This document shows, one piece after another, positions 42,051 through 51,795 of a stretch of 64,000 nucleotides of DNA. The stretch covers positions 27,955-91,954 of the forward strand of contig NZ_LBDA02000067.1 in assembly GCF_000980885.2 (NCBI RefSeq), written 5' to 3'. The notes beneath the pieces are model-generated. The model saw nothing but the letters and a program-made list of their open reading frames with translations. It was not told where the DNA came from and did not search any database. The position numbers were made by a program, and so were the translations under genes. The stretch is from Streptomyces malaysiense (GTDB taxonomy: Bacteria > Actinomycetota > Actinomycetes > Streptomycetales > Streptomycetaceae). The first letter of the stretch is position 1; each line of letters begins with the position of its first letter.

Positions 42051-42407
42051 TCATCCCGGAGTGTTCGGGGTGTTGGGCGTGTTCGGAGTGTTCCCGCCAC
42101 CACCCGGAGTGTTCGGGGTGTTCGGCGTGTTCGGAGTGTTCCCGCCACCACCCGGAGTGTTCGGCGTGTTCGGCGTGTTCGGCGTACGGCCGCCACCACC
42201 CGGAGTGTTGGGCGTGTTCGGCGTGTTCGGCGTGTTCTGCCGGTGGTGGGGACGCGGCGGGGGCGGCTTGCTGACCGAGTGCACCACTGCGTCGTTGTGT
42301 GTCGTGGGCACGGCCTCAGCGCTGGCGACGCCGACTGTTCCGGCGAGCAGCGCCGCAGCGCAGGAAGCCCCGGCTATGCGGGCGACTCGATTTCGAGCGG
42401 TAAACAT
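42051..42407 (-). CDS. Secreted (NTP)4-GGGG repeat protein
   Basis: 118 aa; no homologue recognised. The signal peptide FTARNRVARIAGASCAAALL, with cleavage near SAEA, is followed by a short segment AVPTTHNDAVVHSVSKPPPP and a His/Arg patch. Four blocks of NTPNTPNTPNTP come next, separated by GGGGR or GGGGN, and the protein ends in Gly. This spacing is more regular than in the convergent partner. ATG at 42407 behind GCGAGG. Third bases in the blocks vary less (AAC ACG/ACC CCG/CCC), so part of the array may have expanded recently. Likely extracellular, unfolded or polyproline-II-like. Confidence 0.72.
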   Translation of the reverse strand: MFTARNRVARIAGASCAAALLAGTVGVASAEAVPTTHNDAVVHSVSKPPPPRPHHRQNTPNTPNTPNTPGGGGRTPNTPNTPNTPGGGGNTPNTPNTPNTPGGGGNTPNTPNTPNTPG

Positions 42408-42486
42408 GGAAACCTCGCTATCAGTCGTTGACGGGTACGAGATCTACGGCGTTCGAAAGCCCGAGAATGAGATATTCAGGCTGCCT

Positions 42487-42840
42487 TCATTCTTCGGCGG
42501 AATTGGCAGGCAGGTCACCACCCACATCGCTCGGGTGAATATCATCGAGACTGTCTACGACAGTAACAGGTGGCGGATTAGACGGCACGGGCACCTGAAT
42601 GAGAATGGGAACGAAAATGACGTCACCGTGCCTGAACTCGGCCTTTTTCGAGAACCGGTAGCAGACGATCTCACCGGCGTTCCTGCGCGTCTCGTAGCAA
42701 CGAAGCACCGACTTCTCCTGCGTCTGCGCGCCTTTCGGCAGTGCACTCGCCTCACTCGCACAGGGACCCGACACGCCGGCCGCCAGGAGCGAGAACACAG
42801 CCGCTGCGAGACAGACGCCTCGCAACGTCGCCTTCCGCAT
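42487..42840 (-). CDS. Small secreted protein with a cysteine pair
   Basis: 117 aa; not recognised. Signal peptide MRKATLRGVCLAAAVFSLLA, with cleavage likely after the SEASA segment. The mature part has KSVLRCYETRRNAGEIVCYR, with two Cys 12 apart that could form a disulfide loop, then HGDVIFVPILIQVPVPSNPP and an acidic end. ATG at 42840 chosen; GTG codons 2-3 codons upstream are alternatives and the ribosome site is poor. It lies 79 bp upstream of the (NTP)4 gene on the same strand, so the two may be expressed together. Codon use is more AT-rich than typical. Confidence 0.6.
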   Translation of the reverse strand: MRKATLRGVCLAAAVFSLLAAGVSGPCASEASALPKGAQTQEKSVLRCYETRRNAGEIVCYRFSKKAEFRHGDVIFVPILIQVPVPSNPPPVTVVDSLDDIHPSDVGGDLPANSAEE

Positions 42841-42972
42841 CCTCACCACCCCGGAAATCGCCGGAACAGGGTCCACCTGTCAGCGCAAAGAGGCACACCG
42901 GCATCAAGCGCACGACATGTTCCAAGGCTTAGTGACCGGAGTTCGCACGGGCAAGAGGCAGAACTACCGACA

Positions 42973-42994
42973 CTGTGGGCAGAAGTACCCACAG
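42973..42994 (-). terminator. Weak hairpin after the LuxR-type regulator gene
   Basis: CTGTGGG / CCCACAG, 7-bp stem with an 8-nt loop, 14 bp beyond the regulator stop on the reverse strand. Confidence 0.4.
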
Positions 42995-43007
42995 CCGGCG
43001 GGACACG

Positions 43008-43634
43008 TCATCCGGGAGGCTCGCCCACTCCGTCACGCAGGAGCGCCAGACGGACCAGGTCGGCCCGGCGGTGACAGCCGGTCTTGCCGCGCAGTCGGTC
43101 AAGGTGCGTGTGAACGGTGTGCTCACTAATATTCAACTTGGCGGCGATTTCACGGTCGGTTGCGCCACTCGCGATGAGTTGCAGGATCTGCCTCTCCCGA
43201 TGTGTGATGCGAGTGTGCTGCTCACGGAGAGACTGATCCCTCAATCTCGTGGAGAAGTAAATGTCTCCGGAGGCGACGGCACGGACCGCCGCCAGCAATT
43301 CGGCTTCTTCGCTGCTCCGGCTCAGATAGCCACTGGCACCCGCCTCGATGAAGAAGAAAAGCTCGGTCTGCGTCTCGGAGGCTGACAGAATGACCGCGGC
43401 TCGGCCCTGCTGACGCAATCGAGAGATGAGGCGGCCCATATCTTCGAGAGGCGATTGAAGGTTCACCAGGACAACGTCCGCGGCGCCCGTCTCGTAGTCC
43501 CACTCCTCGCTCCCCTTGACGGAGGCGACCCTCCGCATGTCCGGCGCGGTGTCGATCACCTGCTCAAGACCTCGCCGCAGCAAGGGGCAGTCGGAGACGA
43601 CTGCTACGGCTACACGCACCGGATGTGGGCTCAT
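43008..43634 (-). CDS. Atypical orphan LuxR-type response regulator
   Basis: 208 aa. The C-terminal LuxR HTH is intact: ITHRERQILQLIASGATDRE then IAAKLNISEHTVHTHLDRL. The N-terminal part is receiver-like but unusual. The phospho-Asp is replaced by Asn58 (VVLVNLQSPLED), the acidic pair is reduced to Ser14-Asp15 (VVSDCPLLRRGL), and the conserved Lys is lost (GYLSRSSEEAE). It is therefore probably not controlled by phosphorylation but by ligand, partner or level. No kinase lies nearby. ATG at 43634 behind AGGA. It is next to the secreted repeat-protein genes and may control them. Lower-GC codons than its neighbours. Confidence 0.85.
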   Translation of the reverse strand: MSPHPVRVAVAVVSDCPLLRRGLEQVIDTAPDMRRVASVKGSEEWDYETGAADVVLVNLQSPLEDMGRLISRLRQQGRAAVILSASETQTELFFFIEAGASGYLSRSSEEAELLAAVRAVASGDIYFSTRLRDQSLREQHTRITHRERQILQLIASGATDREIAAKLNISEHTVHTHLDRLRGKTGCHRRADLVRLALLRDGVGEPPG

Positions 43635-43793
43635 CGAGGTTCCTGGTCGGCTGGGTGTCACGATCGCGTCAATCCCAGAATCGCCGCTCCACGCCCCATC
43701 GGCATGCCGAGTTGGACCATCGGGGACCGGGTGCCTCCGCGGGTCGGCGCCCTACCGGTCACTTCGGACCCGGGCGTGACGTGGTCCTGGCGA

Positions 43794-44228
43794 TCAGCTG
43801 GGATCCGCCGCCCGGTGGCTGCCCCCGCAGCCCGTGGCTGACGGGATGTCACGGCAGAGCCGATCCTGGTGTGACTGCGCCGCAGCCCCGCCGAAGACGA
43901 TGACGCCGATCAGAGCGGCCATGACGGCCTGGGCGACGACCGTTACGACGGCCCCGGCACGCGCGGCGATCGCGGCCGCCGCGACGGCGAGGACGCCGAC
44001 CCCGCCGGCGGCGGCCAGGTAGTCCCACGACGAGTCGGTCGTGACGGTCTTCCCAGGATCGAGGTCGAACCCGGACAGTAACCAGAGTCCGAAGATCACG
44101 ACCAGGGCGATCAGCTCCAGGAACACCAGACCGCAACCGGCTCCGATGTCGGCGCCCCGGTCGGCACGGCGGCGCGGTCCCGGGCCGGTGGTCGCGTCGA
44201 AGGCCGGCGGGGCGACGGGCAAGTTCAT
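43794..44228 (-). CDS. Small integral membrane protein, about three helices
   Basis: 144 aa. A short cytoplasmic N-terminus MNLPVAPPAFDATTG, then a helix GCGLVFLELIALVVIFGLWL, a second helical block VGVLAVAAAAIAARAG and a third VVTVVAQAVMAALIGVIVFG, ending in a two-Cys tail (LCRDIPSATGCGGSH). It resembles Streptomyces DUF6234-type proteins, but that name is from memory and unproven. ATG at 44228 with AAGGTGG. No functional clue. Confidence 0.65.
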   Translation of the reverse strand: MNLPVAPPAFDATTGPGPRRRADRGADIGAGCGLVFLELIALVVIFGLWLLSGFDLDPGKTVTTDSSWDYLAAAGGVGVLAVAAAAIAARAGAVVTVVAQAVMAALIGVIVFGGAAAQSHQDRLCRDIPSATGCGGSHRAADPS

Positions 44229-44381
44229 GGCCGCCACCTTGCTCGTGCGGGCGGGGCGGGCGCATGAGCAGGAGTACTCAGATCCACCCGGGTGATCCCC
44301 ATGGGCCGCCCGACACCCTGATCGGCCCCGCACTCACCACCCTGAGGCGGTTACCGTCGAACACTGCCGTCAAGACAAAAG

Positions 44382-44413
44382 CCAGAGGCCCCGGATTTCT
44401 CCGGGGCCTCTGG
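44382..44413 (-). terminator. Terminator after tRNA-Arg(ACG)
   Basis: CCAGAGGCCCCGG / CCGGGGCCTCTGG, 13-bp stem, 6-nt loop, 6 bp past the tRNA 3' end. Confidence 0.88.
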
Positions 44414-44419
44414 TCTCTG

Positions 44420-44492
44420 TGCACTCGGCAGGATTCGAACCTGCAACCTTCTGATCCGTAGTCAGATGCTCTATCCGTTAAGCTACGAGTGC
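44420..44492 (-). tRNA. tRNA-Arg(ACG)
   Basis: Reverse strand, 73 nt. Acceptor GCACTCG/CGAGTGC, anticodon loop CTACGGA closed by TCTGA/TCAGA, T arm GTTCGAATC, discriminator A, CCA not encoded. Its A34 is the substrate of the TadA encoded at 21.9 kb. Confidence 0.96.
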
Positions 44493-44658
44493 TTGTTCTT
44501 TTGTTCTTGTCTCCGTTTCCGTTCCTTTCGGCCCGTCCCGGCGACAGGAAGAACATTACATGACTGCCGCCGTCATGTGAAATCCGATCCGCACACCCCT
44601 TCTGACCTGCGGAAACGTCCAGGAGAGGGGTGGAGGACGGAGTGTGCGACAGGAACGA

Positions 44659-44689
44659 CGAAGCCCCGGTCCAGTGGACCGGGGCTTCG
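44659..44689 (-). terminator. Terminator after tRNA-Ser(GCT)
   Basis: CGAAGCCCCGGTCC / GGACCGGGGCTTCG, 14-bp perfect stem, AGT loop. Confidence 0.88.
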
Positions 44690-44696
44690 GATGGGG

Positions 44697-44787
44697 CGGA
44701 GGCGGAGGGATTTGAACCCTCGATGGGCTTTAAGACCCAAACCGCATTAGCAGTGCGGCGCCATAGACCGGACTAGGCGACGCCTCC
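44697..44787 (-). tRNA. tRNA-Ser(GCT)
   Basis: Reverse strand, 91 nt class II. Acceptor GGAGGCG/CGCCTCC, anticodon loop CTGCTAA closed by CCGCA/TGCGG, long variable arm (TTTGGGTCTTAAAGCCCAT), T arm GTTCAAATC, discriminator G, no CCA. Confidence 0.96.
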
Positions 44788-44973
44788 AGCACAACCGCTC
44801 ACGCGAGCGCGCGAGTGGTGCGTGCAGATGATGACACAGCCACAGGGCCCGTCACCAATCGATCCCTACGGTACTAGGCAGTCCGGCCGCAGGGCAAAGG
44901 GCTTCTTCGGCCGGGCGGCGTTTTCCGGGGGAACGTGGCGCAACGTCCGCCGAGGTCGGGCGTTGAGGAGGGC

Positions 44974-45450
44974 ATGGGTTCTCTTCTGTCGGGTGTCGCC
45001 GGGCGCGTCCGTCGCGGCGGTCTCGCCGCCGTCACCATCGCCGTCACCATCGCCGTCACCGCCGTCGCCTCCGCCGTCGTACCGCTGATCGCCGTACCCG
45101 CCGCCGCCCTCGGCCAGGGGCGCGGCGGGGATCACCTCACCGTCGTCGTACGGCATGCCGGGGCCGGGCGGGACGGGACGTACGAGCTGTTCTGTCATCC
45201 CGCGGGCGGGCATCACCCTGATGTGCGGGGCGCCTGCCGGAAACTTGACGCGCAGACGCGGTGGGGGCGGGACCTCTTCGCGCCGGTGCCGCCCGGCAGC
45301 ATCTGCTCCATGATCTCCGGCGGGCCGGCCACCGCGCGGGTCACCGGTACCTGGGCGGGACGGCCCGTCGACGCGTCGTACGACCGGAACAACGGGTGCG
45401 AGATCGACCGGTGGAACCGGATGGTGCCGCTGCTGCCGAAGATCGGATAG
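44974..45450 (+). CDS. Subtilisin-inhibitor-like secreted protein (SSI family)
   Basis: 158 aa. Signal peptide with a repetitive core (AVTIAVTIAVTAVASAVV, from 12-bp DNA repeats). Mature SSI domain: DGTYELFCHPAGGHHPDVRG, ACRKLDA, PPGSICSMISGGPATARVTG, TWAGRPVDASYDRNNGCEID. Four Cys fit the two disulfides of the family. By position the reactive bond is Met-Ile in ICSMIS, where SSI has Met-Val, so subtilisin-like enzymes are the expected targets. ATG at 44974 with GAGGAGG close by. SSI proteins are abundant in the Streptomyces extracellular fluid and timed with aerial growth. Confidence 0.88.
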   Translation: MGSLLSGVAGRVRRGGLAAVTIAVTIAVTAVASAVVPLIAVPAAALGQGRGGDHLTVVVRHAGAGRDGTYELFCHPAGGHHPDVRGACRKLDAQTRWGRDLFAPVPPGSICSMISGGPATARVTGTWAGRPVDASYDRNNGCEIDRWNRMVPLLPKIG

Positions 45451-45629
45451 GCCCGGTCCGAAGGTCCGGTCGTCACCGCATCGGCGTCACTTCCTCGTGG
45501 GACCTCCCTCTCATCCGGCACCCCTGGCACAACACGTGCGCATAGACTCCCTCGCGTGACACGTCGCGGGCCGGTTGGCAATATGGCCCGAGCGGTCGGC
45601 AAGGTGCGGTAACAGGGAGGAAGCGTCTC

Positions 45630-48600
45630 GTGAGCAGCAGGCCATCCCGAGGCGCTGCTCGCCTCGCAGCCATACTCGACGCTCTGCCGGACGCGTTGGT
45701 CCTGGTCAACGCCAACGGAACCGTCGTCAACGCCAACACCATCGCGCTGGAAGCCTTCGAGGCGCCCGGCACCGCGCTCGTCGGGCGCGGGCTGCTCGAT
45801 CTGCTGCCCGAGTTCGACTCGCGGCTCATCCCGGGCTCCATGCGGCGCCCCGGCCAGCGGGACCCGCAGGGCCGGACCAAGCCGGCGCGGATGGTCGCCC
45901 GGCGCACCGACGGGGGCGAGTTCCCGGTCGAGGTCACCAGCGCGAACCTGGAGAACGGGCAGCAGGCGTACGACGGTTACGGATACACGGGCGACGAGCT
46001 GCTGATGATCGTCGTCCGGGATCTGTCCGGGACGGTCGACACCGAGGCGGAGCTGGCCCGCTCGCAGCGGCAGACCGAGATGATCCTTCGGGCCGCGTCC
46101 GAGGGCGTCGTCGGCACCGACACCGACGGGCGGATCGTGCTCGTCAACCCGGCGGCCGCGCAGATCCTCGGCTACCGGGCGGGCGAGCTGGGCGGCAAGG
46201 AGCTGCACAACCTCGTCCTGCACTCGCGAGCCGACGGCTCCCCCTTCCCGTACGCGGAGTCGCCGCTCGCCGACACCCTGCGCTCCGGGCGCAAGCACCG
46301 GGTGCGCGGGCAGGTGCTGTGGTCCAAGGGCGACCACCAGGTGCCGGTCGACCTGACCACCGCGCCGGTGCGCGACGGGGACCAGCTGGTCGGCGCCGTG
46401 ATGACCTTCACCGACCGGCGCCCCTTCGACTCCCTGGTGGACGAGAAGACCACTCTGGAGCAGGCGCACGCCGAGCAGCTGGAGAAGCTCTCCGAGGAGC
46501 ACGCCTCCGACCTCACCGCCCTGCGCCGGCAGCACGCCACCGAGGTGGAGCAGCTGCGCGAGAAGTACGACGCCGAGCTGGCGGAACTGCGTGAGCAGCA
46601 CGCGGAGGAGCTGGCGGCGGGCGAGGAGCGGTACGCCGCGCTCGGCGAGCGGGAGAAGGACCGGTACGAGGCGCTGGCCGGGCGGCACGAGCAGCTGCTC
46701 ACCCTGCTCGCCCGGTCGCTGCGCGGTCCCCTGGACGAGCTGCGGCGCGAATTGGCCGCCCTGGCCGCCGACGACGCCGGGCAGCTGTGGCCCGAGGCCA
46801 ACCAGGTGCTGCACCACCTGTCCGCCGGGTACTCGCGGATCACCGCCCTCATCGACAACGTCCTCGCCTACCAGCGGATCGACACGGGCACCGAGGACAT
46901 CACCCGCACGAAGGTGATGCTGGACGCCGTCGTCGCCGCCGGTGTCGACGGCGCGGTGGAGCTGATCGGCCCCGGCCGGGTCCAGTTCGCCGTGCACGCG
47001 CCGCCCATCGAGGCCGAGGTCGACCCGCAGCGGCTCGCCACCGCGCTCGCGCACCTGGTGGCGGACGTCGCGGGCGTCGACGCGACCGGCAACGCGCCCG
47101 TCTCGACGGGCGGTTACCTCGACAACACCGTGGTCGTGGCGGCCGCGCAGCGCGGTTCGGTCGCCCGGATCGAGGTGCGCGGGCCGTACGCCGGCGGAGA
47201 CCCGGTGCACGAGCCGATCGTGCGCGGGATCGTGCGCGCCCACGGCGGTGTGCTCCAGACGCACGAGGTGCCGGGCATGAGCGGCAACGCGTACGTCCTG
47301 GAGGTGCCGCTCGGGGACGGCGCGGGGGCCGTCACGGCACCGTCCGCGCAGATGGAGCTGGCCGGGCCGGACACGGCGCGGGAGACCTTCGACGGCGCCC
47401 GCCGGCGGGCCCGGCGGGGGTCCACGGACGCGTTCCTCGACGCCGACCTGGCCGGTTCGGGCACGCCGTCCGATGACGGGTCCGCGCCCACCGGACGCCG
47501 CCGCAGGCGCGCGGCCGGGCCCGCCGACGAGACGACCGAGGTTCCGGCCGAGGCCACGCAGGGCGCGTCCGGCGGTACCGGGCGGCGCCGCGGGCGGCCC
47601 GCCGAACTCGATCCCGCGCGTGCCGACGCCGGTGCCGACGGGGTGAGCGAGGGGGCCGTGGTGACCGCGGCCGAGCATGCCGCGGGGGCCGCCGCCTCCG
47701 GTACGGGGCTCGGCGGCGCCGTGCCGCCGGGGGGCGTGCCCGCGCCCGCCGGGCACCACGCCCGCCCCGGCACCGAGCCGGCTCCGCAGACCGCGCTGCC
47801 CGCCGCCCTGCCGCCGGCCGGGGGCGAGGGCGCGCCGGGGGCCGAGGGTGCGCCGGGTGACGGGGATGCCGCCGAAGCGGCTCAGCCCACCGGGCGGCGG
47901 CGCCGTGCGCTGGCCGCCGCGGCCGAGCGCGCCGCCGCGCAGGAGACGGGGGCGCGTACGGTCTTCGCCCTGCCGCCCGCCGCGGCCGACCGCGCTCCGC
48001 AGGAGGAGCCGGCGGCACCGGGGACCGGGCCCCTGCCCGTACAGGCGCCGCCGACCGGCGCGGCCGTGCCCGGCGAGGAGGGCCGGCACGACGCCGTACC
48101 GCCGAGCCAGGCCGAGGACCACACTCCGCCGCAGCCGCATCCCACGACCGCGCCGACCGGTCGGCGCCGCCGCGCGGTGGCGGCTCCGGCCCAGACCGCG
48201 CAGACCGCGCCCGCCGCCCAGGCCGCCGACTCCGGTACGGCGCCGGGGGCTCCGGCGCAAGCCGCCGCGGCGCAGGCTCAGCCTCAGGCACAGGCCACGA
48301 ACGGGCAGGGCATCGCTGTCCCCGTGCAGGCCCCCCGCCCGGTGGCCCCGGGGCAGGCCATCCCCGGGACGGCCCTGCCGGCACAGACCCGGGGCACGGA
48401 CGGCCGGGGCGTCGCCCTCCAGGCCGGCCCCCCGGTCGCCGTGCCCGCGTCGGCTCCGATCGCCCCGGGCGCGCCGGCCGCCACCGCGACGCCCGCGGCA
48501 CCCGCCGCGCCGGCCGACCCGGCCGCGCCCCAGGCAGCCCCGCCGGTTGTCGGCCGGCCCGACGCGGCGCCGGCCGCCGCTCCGGCCCCGCGGCCGCCCG

Positions 48601-50006
48601 CGGCCGAGCAGGCCGCTCCGGCCACCGGTGCCCCCGCCGCGCGGCCGCTCCCGCTGCCCGCCGAGACCGCCGACCCGCCGAGGCCCGCCTCGGCCCCCGG
48701 CACCCCCGTACCCGGGGCGCCGCAGCCGCCGCGGTCGGCGCAGCCCGCCCCGCCCGCCGGTACCGCCGTACCCCCGCAGGCCGCGACTCCGGCCGCCGGG
48801 ACCCCCGTACCGCCGGCGACCCCGGCGAGCGGCACTCCTCTTCCGGCCGCTCAGCCGCAGCGGGCCGCCCAGCCGTTGCCGCTGCCCACCGAGGCCGGCG
48901 GGAGCGGGCCCGCGTACGACCCCGACTCCACCCAGGGCCGGGCCATCAGCGTGCGCACGCTCGGTCAGGGCGTGCCGTTCGCGCGGCAGGTCGCGCAGGC
49001 GACGCCGCCGCCGCACGCGCCGGGTGGTTCCGGGCGGCGGCGCAAACTCGGGACGCCGCCCGATCCGGCCGCGCGCCAGGATGCGTCCGGCGAGGCGGTG
49101 CCCGCACAGCCGTCGTCGCTGCCCGGGTCGTCACGGATCGCGCCGGGAACCGAGGGCGGCGGACGGTCGTACGCCATCGGCGCGCCGGACGCGAACGCGG
49201 CCGAGGGACCCGAGCCGCTGGACGGTCCCGGCGGTGCCGTCGAGGTGTCGGACACCCCGCGGCCGCAGCCGCTGGACGACGAGCTGCCCCCGGAGCCGCT
49301 GGACAACCCGCGCCGGCTGCTGGTGTGGCCCGCGCCGGACGTGACCACGCAGGCGGCGCTGAGCGAGCGCGGCTACCGGCCGGTGATCGTGCACTCGCGC
49401 GAGGAGGTCGACGCGCAGATCGCGGCCTTCCCCGCCGCGCTGTTCGTGGACCCGCTGACCGGCCCGATCACGCGTACCGCCCTCCAGTCGCTGCGCCAGG
49501 CCGCCGTCGCCGCCGAGGTGCCGGTGCTGGTCACGGCGGGGCTCGGCCAGGCGACCCGGGAGGCGGCCTACGGCGCCGACCCCGCCGTGCTGCTGAAGGC
49601 GCTCGCCCCGCGCGACAGCGAGCAGCATCCGCCGCGGGTGCTGCTGATCGAGGAGCACGAGGAGATCGCGCTGGCCCTGACCGCGACGCTGGAGCGGCGC
49701 GGGATGCAGGTGGCGCGGGCCGCGAGCGACGGCGACGCGGTGGCGCTGGCGGGCCGGTTCCGGCCGAACCTCGTGGTGATGGACCTGATGCGGGTGCACC
49801 GCCGGCAGGCCGGGATCGTGGACTGGCTGCGCGCGAACGGGCAGCTGAACCGCACCCCGCTGGTCGTGTACACGGCCGCCGTCGAGCAGGCCGACCTGCC
49901 CCGGCTGGCCTCGGGCGAGACGGTGCTGTTCCTCGCGGAGCGGTCCACCAGCACCGAGGTGCAGTCGCGGATCGTGGACCTGCTGTCCCGGATCGGCACC
50001 AACTAG
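45630..50006 (+). CDS. Giant PAS-PAS-pseudokinase-disordered-receiver protein
   Basis: 1458 aa. Two PAS domains (about 12-135, LDALPDALVLVNANGTVVNA; about 150-265, ASEGVVGTDTDGRIVLVNPA) are followed by a coiled coil (265-350, many LREQHAEEL-type heptads). A DHp-like part at about 355-420 has LLARSLRGPLDELRREL, where a true kinase has SHELRTPL, so the phospho-His is missing. The HATPase-like part (460-570) has also lost N and G boxes (VRGIVRAHGGVLQ is the relic). About 630 residues of Pro/Ala-rich sequence with repeated TGRRRR patches follow, and a receiver ends the protein (1335-1458, Asp1385 in VVMDLM, but EEHEE in place of the acidic pair). GTG 45630 with GGGAGGAAG. Probably a scaffold regulator rather than an active kinase. 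Confidence 0.85.
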   Translation: MSSRPSRGAARLAAILDALPDALVLVNANGTVVNANTIALEAFEAPGTALVGRGLLDLLPEFDSRLIPGSMRRPGQRDPQGRTKPARMVARRTDGGEFPVEVTSANLENGQQAYDGYGYTGDELLMIVVRDLSGTVDTEAELARSQRQTEMILRAASEGVVGTDTDGRIVLVNPAAAQILGYRAGELGGKELHNLVLHSRADGSPFPYAESPLADTLRSGRKHRVRGQVLWSKGDHQVPVDLTTAPVRDGDQLVGAVMTFTDRRPFDSLVDEKTTLEQAHAEQLEKLSEEHASDLTALRRQHATEVEQLREKYDAELAELREQHAEELAAGEERYAALGEREKDRYEALAGRHEQLLTLLARSLRGPLDELRRELAALAADDAGQLWPEANQVLHHLSAGYSRITALIDNVLAYQRIDTGTEDITRTKVMLDAVVAAGVDGAVELIGPGRVQFAVHAPPIEAEVDPQRLATALAHLVADVAGVDATGNAPVSTGGYLDNTVVVAAAQRGSVARIEVRGPYAGGDPVHEPIVRGIVRAHGGVLQTHEVPGMSGNAYVLEVPLGDGAGAVTAPSAQMELAGPDTARETFDGARRRARRGSTDAFLDADLAGSGTPSDDGSAPTGRRRRRAAGPADETTEVPAEATQGASGGTGRRRGRPAELDPARADAGADGVSEGAVVTAAEHAAGAAASGTGLGGAVPPGGVPAPAGHHARPGTEPAPQTALPAALPPAGGEGAPGAEGAPGDGDAAEAAQPTGRRRRALAAAAERAAAQETGARTVFALPPAAADRAPQEEPAAPGTGPLPVQAPPTGAAVPGEEGRHDAVPPSQAEDHTPPQPHPTTAPTGRRRRAVAAPAQTAQTAPAAQAADSGTAPGAPAQAAAAQAQPQAQATNGQGIAVPVQAPRPVAPGQAIPGTALPAQTRGTDGRGVALQAGPPVAVPASAPIAPGAPAATATPAAPAAPADPAAPQAAPPVVGRPDAAPAAAPAPRPPAAEQAAPATGAPAARPLPLPAETADPPRPASAPGTPVPGAPQPPRSAQPAPPAGTAVPPQAATPAAGTPVPPATPASGTPLPAAQPQRAAQPLPLPTEAGGSGPAYDPDSTQGRAISVRTLGQGVPFARQVAQATPPPHAPGGSGRRRKLGTPPDPAARQDASGEAVPAQPSSLPGSSRIAPGTEGGGRSYAIGAPDANAAEGPEPLDGPGGAVEVSDTPRPQPLDDELPPEPLDNPRRLLVWPAPDVTTQAALSERGYRPVIVHSREEVDAQIAAFPAALFVDPLTGPITRTALQSLRQAAVAAEVPVLVTAGLGQATREAAYGADPAVLLKALAPRDSEQHPPRVLLIEEHEEIALALTATLERRGMQVARAASDGDAVALAGRFRPNLVVMDLMRVHRRQAGIVDWLRANGQLNRTPLVVYTAAVEQADLPRLASGETVLFLAERSTSTEVQSRIVDLLSRIGTN

Positions 50007-50020
50007 CCGACGGCGAACGC

Positions 50021-50064
50021 CACGGGGGAGGGGCCGGGCTGCTCTGCCCGGCCCCTCCCCCGTG
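50021..50064. terminator. Bidirectional terminator between the PAS protein and acyl-CoA ligase genes
   Basis: 18-bp perfect stem CACGGGGGAGGGGCCGGG and its complement with an 8-nt loop, placed 15 and 19 bp from the two convergent stops. Confidence 0.92.
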
Positions 50065-50082
50065 CCCCGCGGCTCCCGTGCC

Positions 50083-51738
<1,656 letters not shown>

Positions 51739-51795
51739 GGAGTCCTCCCGGCGACGGTGCCTACGCGGTAGTAGGGGGGTGCGCTGATTCTGCGC

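Noticed and set aside
45213..49016. 1267-codon reverse-strand frame opposite the PAS/pseudokinase gene
   Set aside because: Antisense shadow of the Pro/Ala-rich coding strand; Gly/Arg/Leu low complexity and no motifs.
50021..50064. Perfect 18-bp inverted repeat as mobile-element ends
   Set aside because: Placed between two convergent stop codons with a short loop, which is what a bidirectional terminator looks like.
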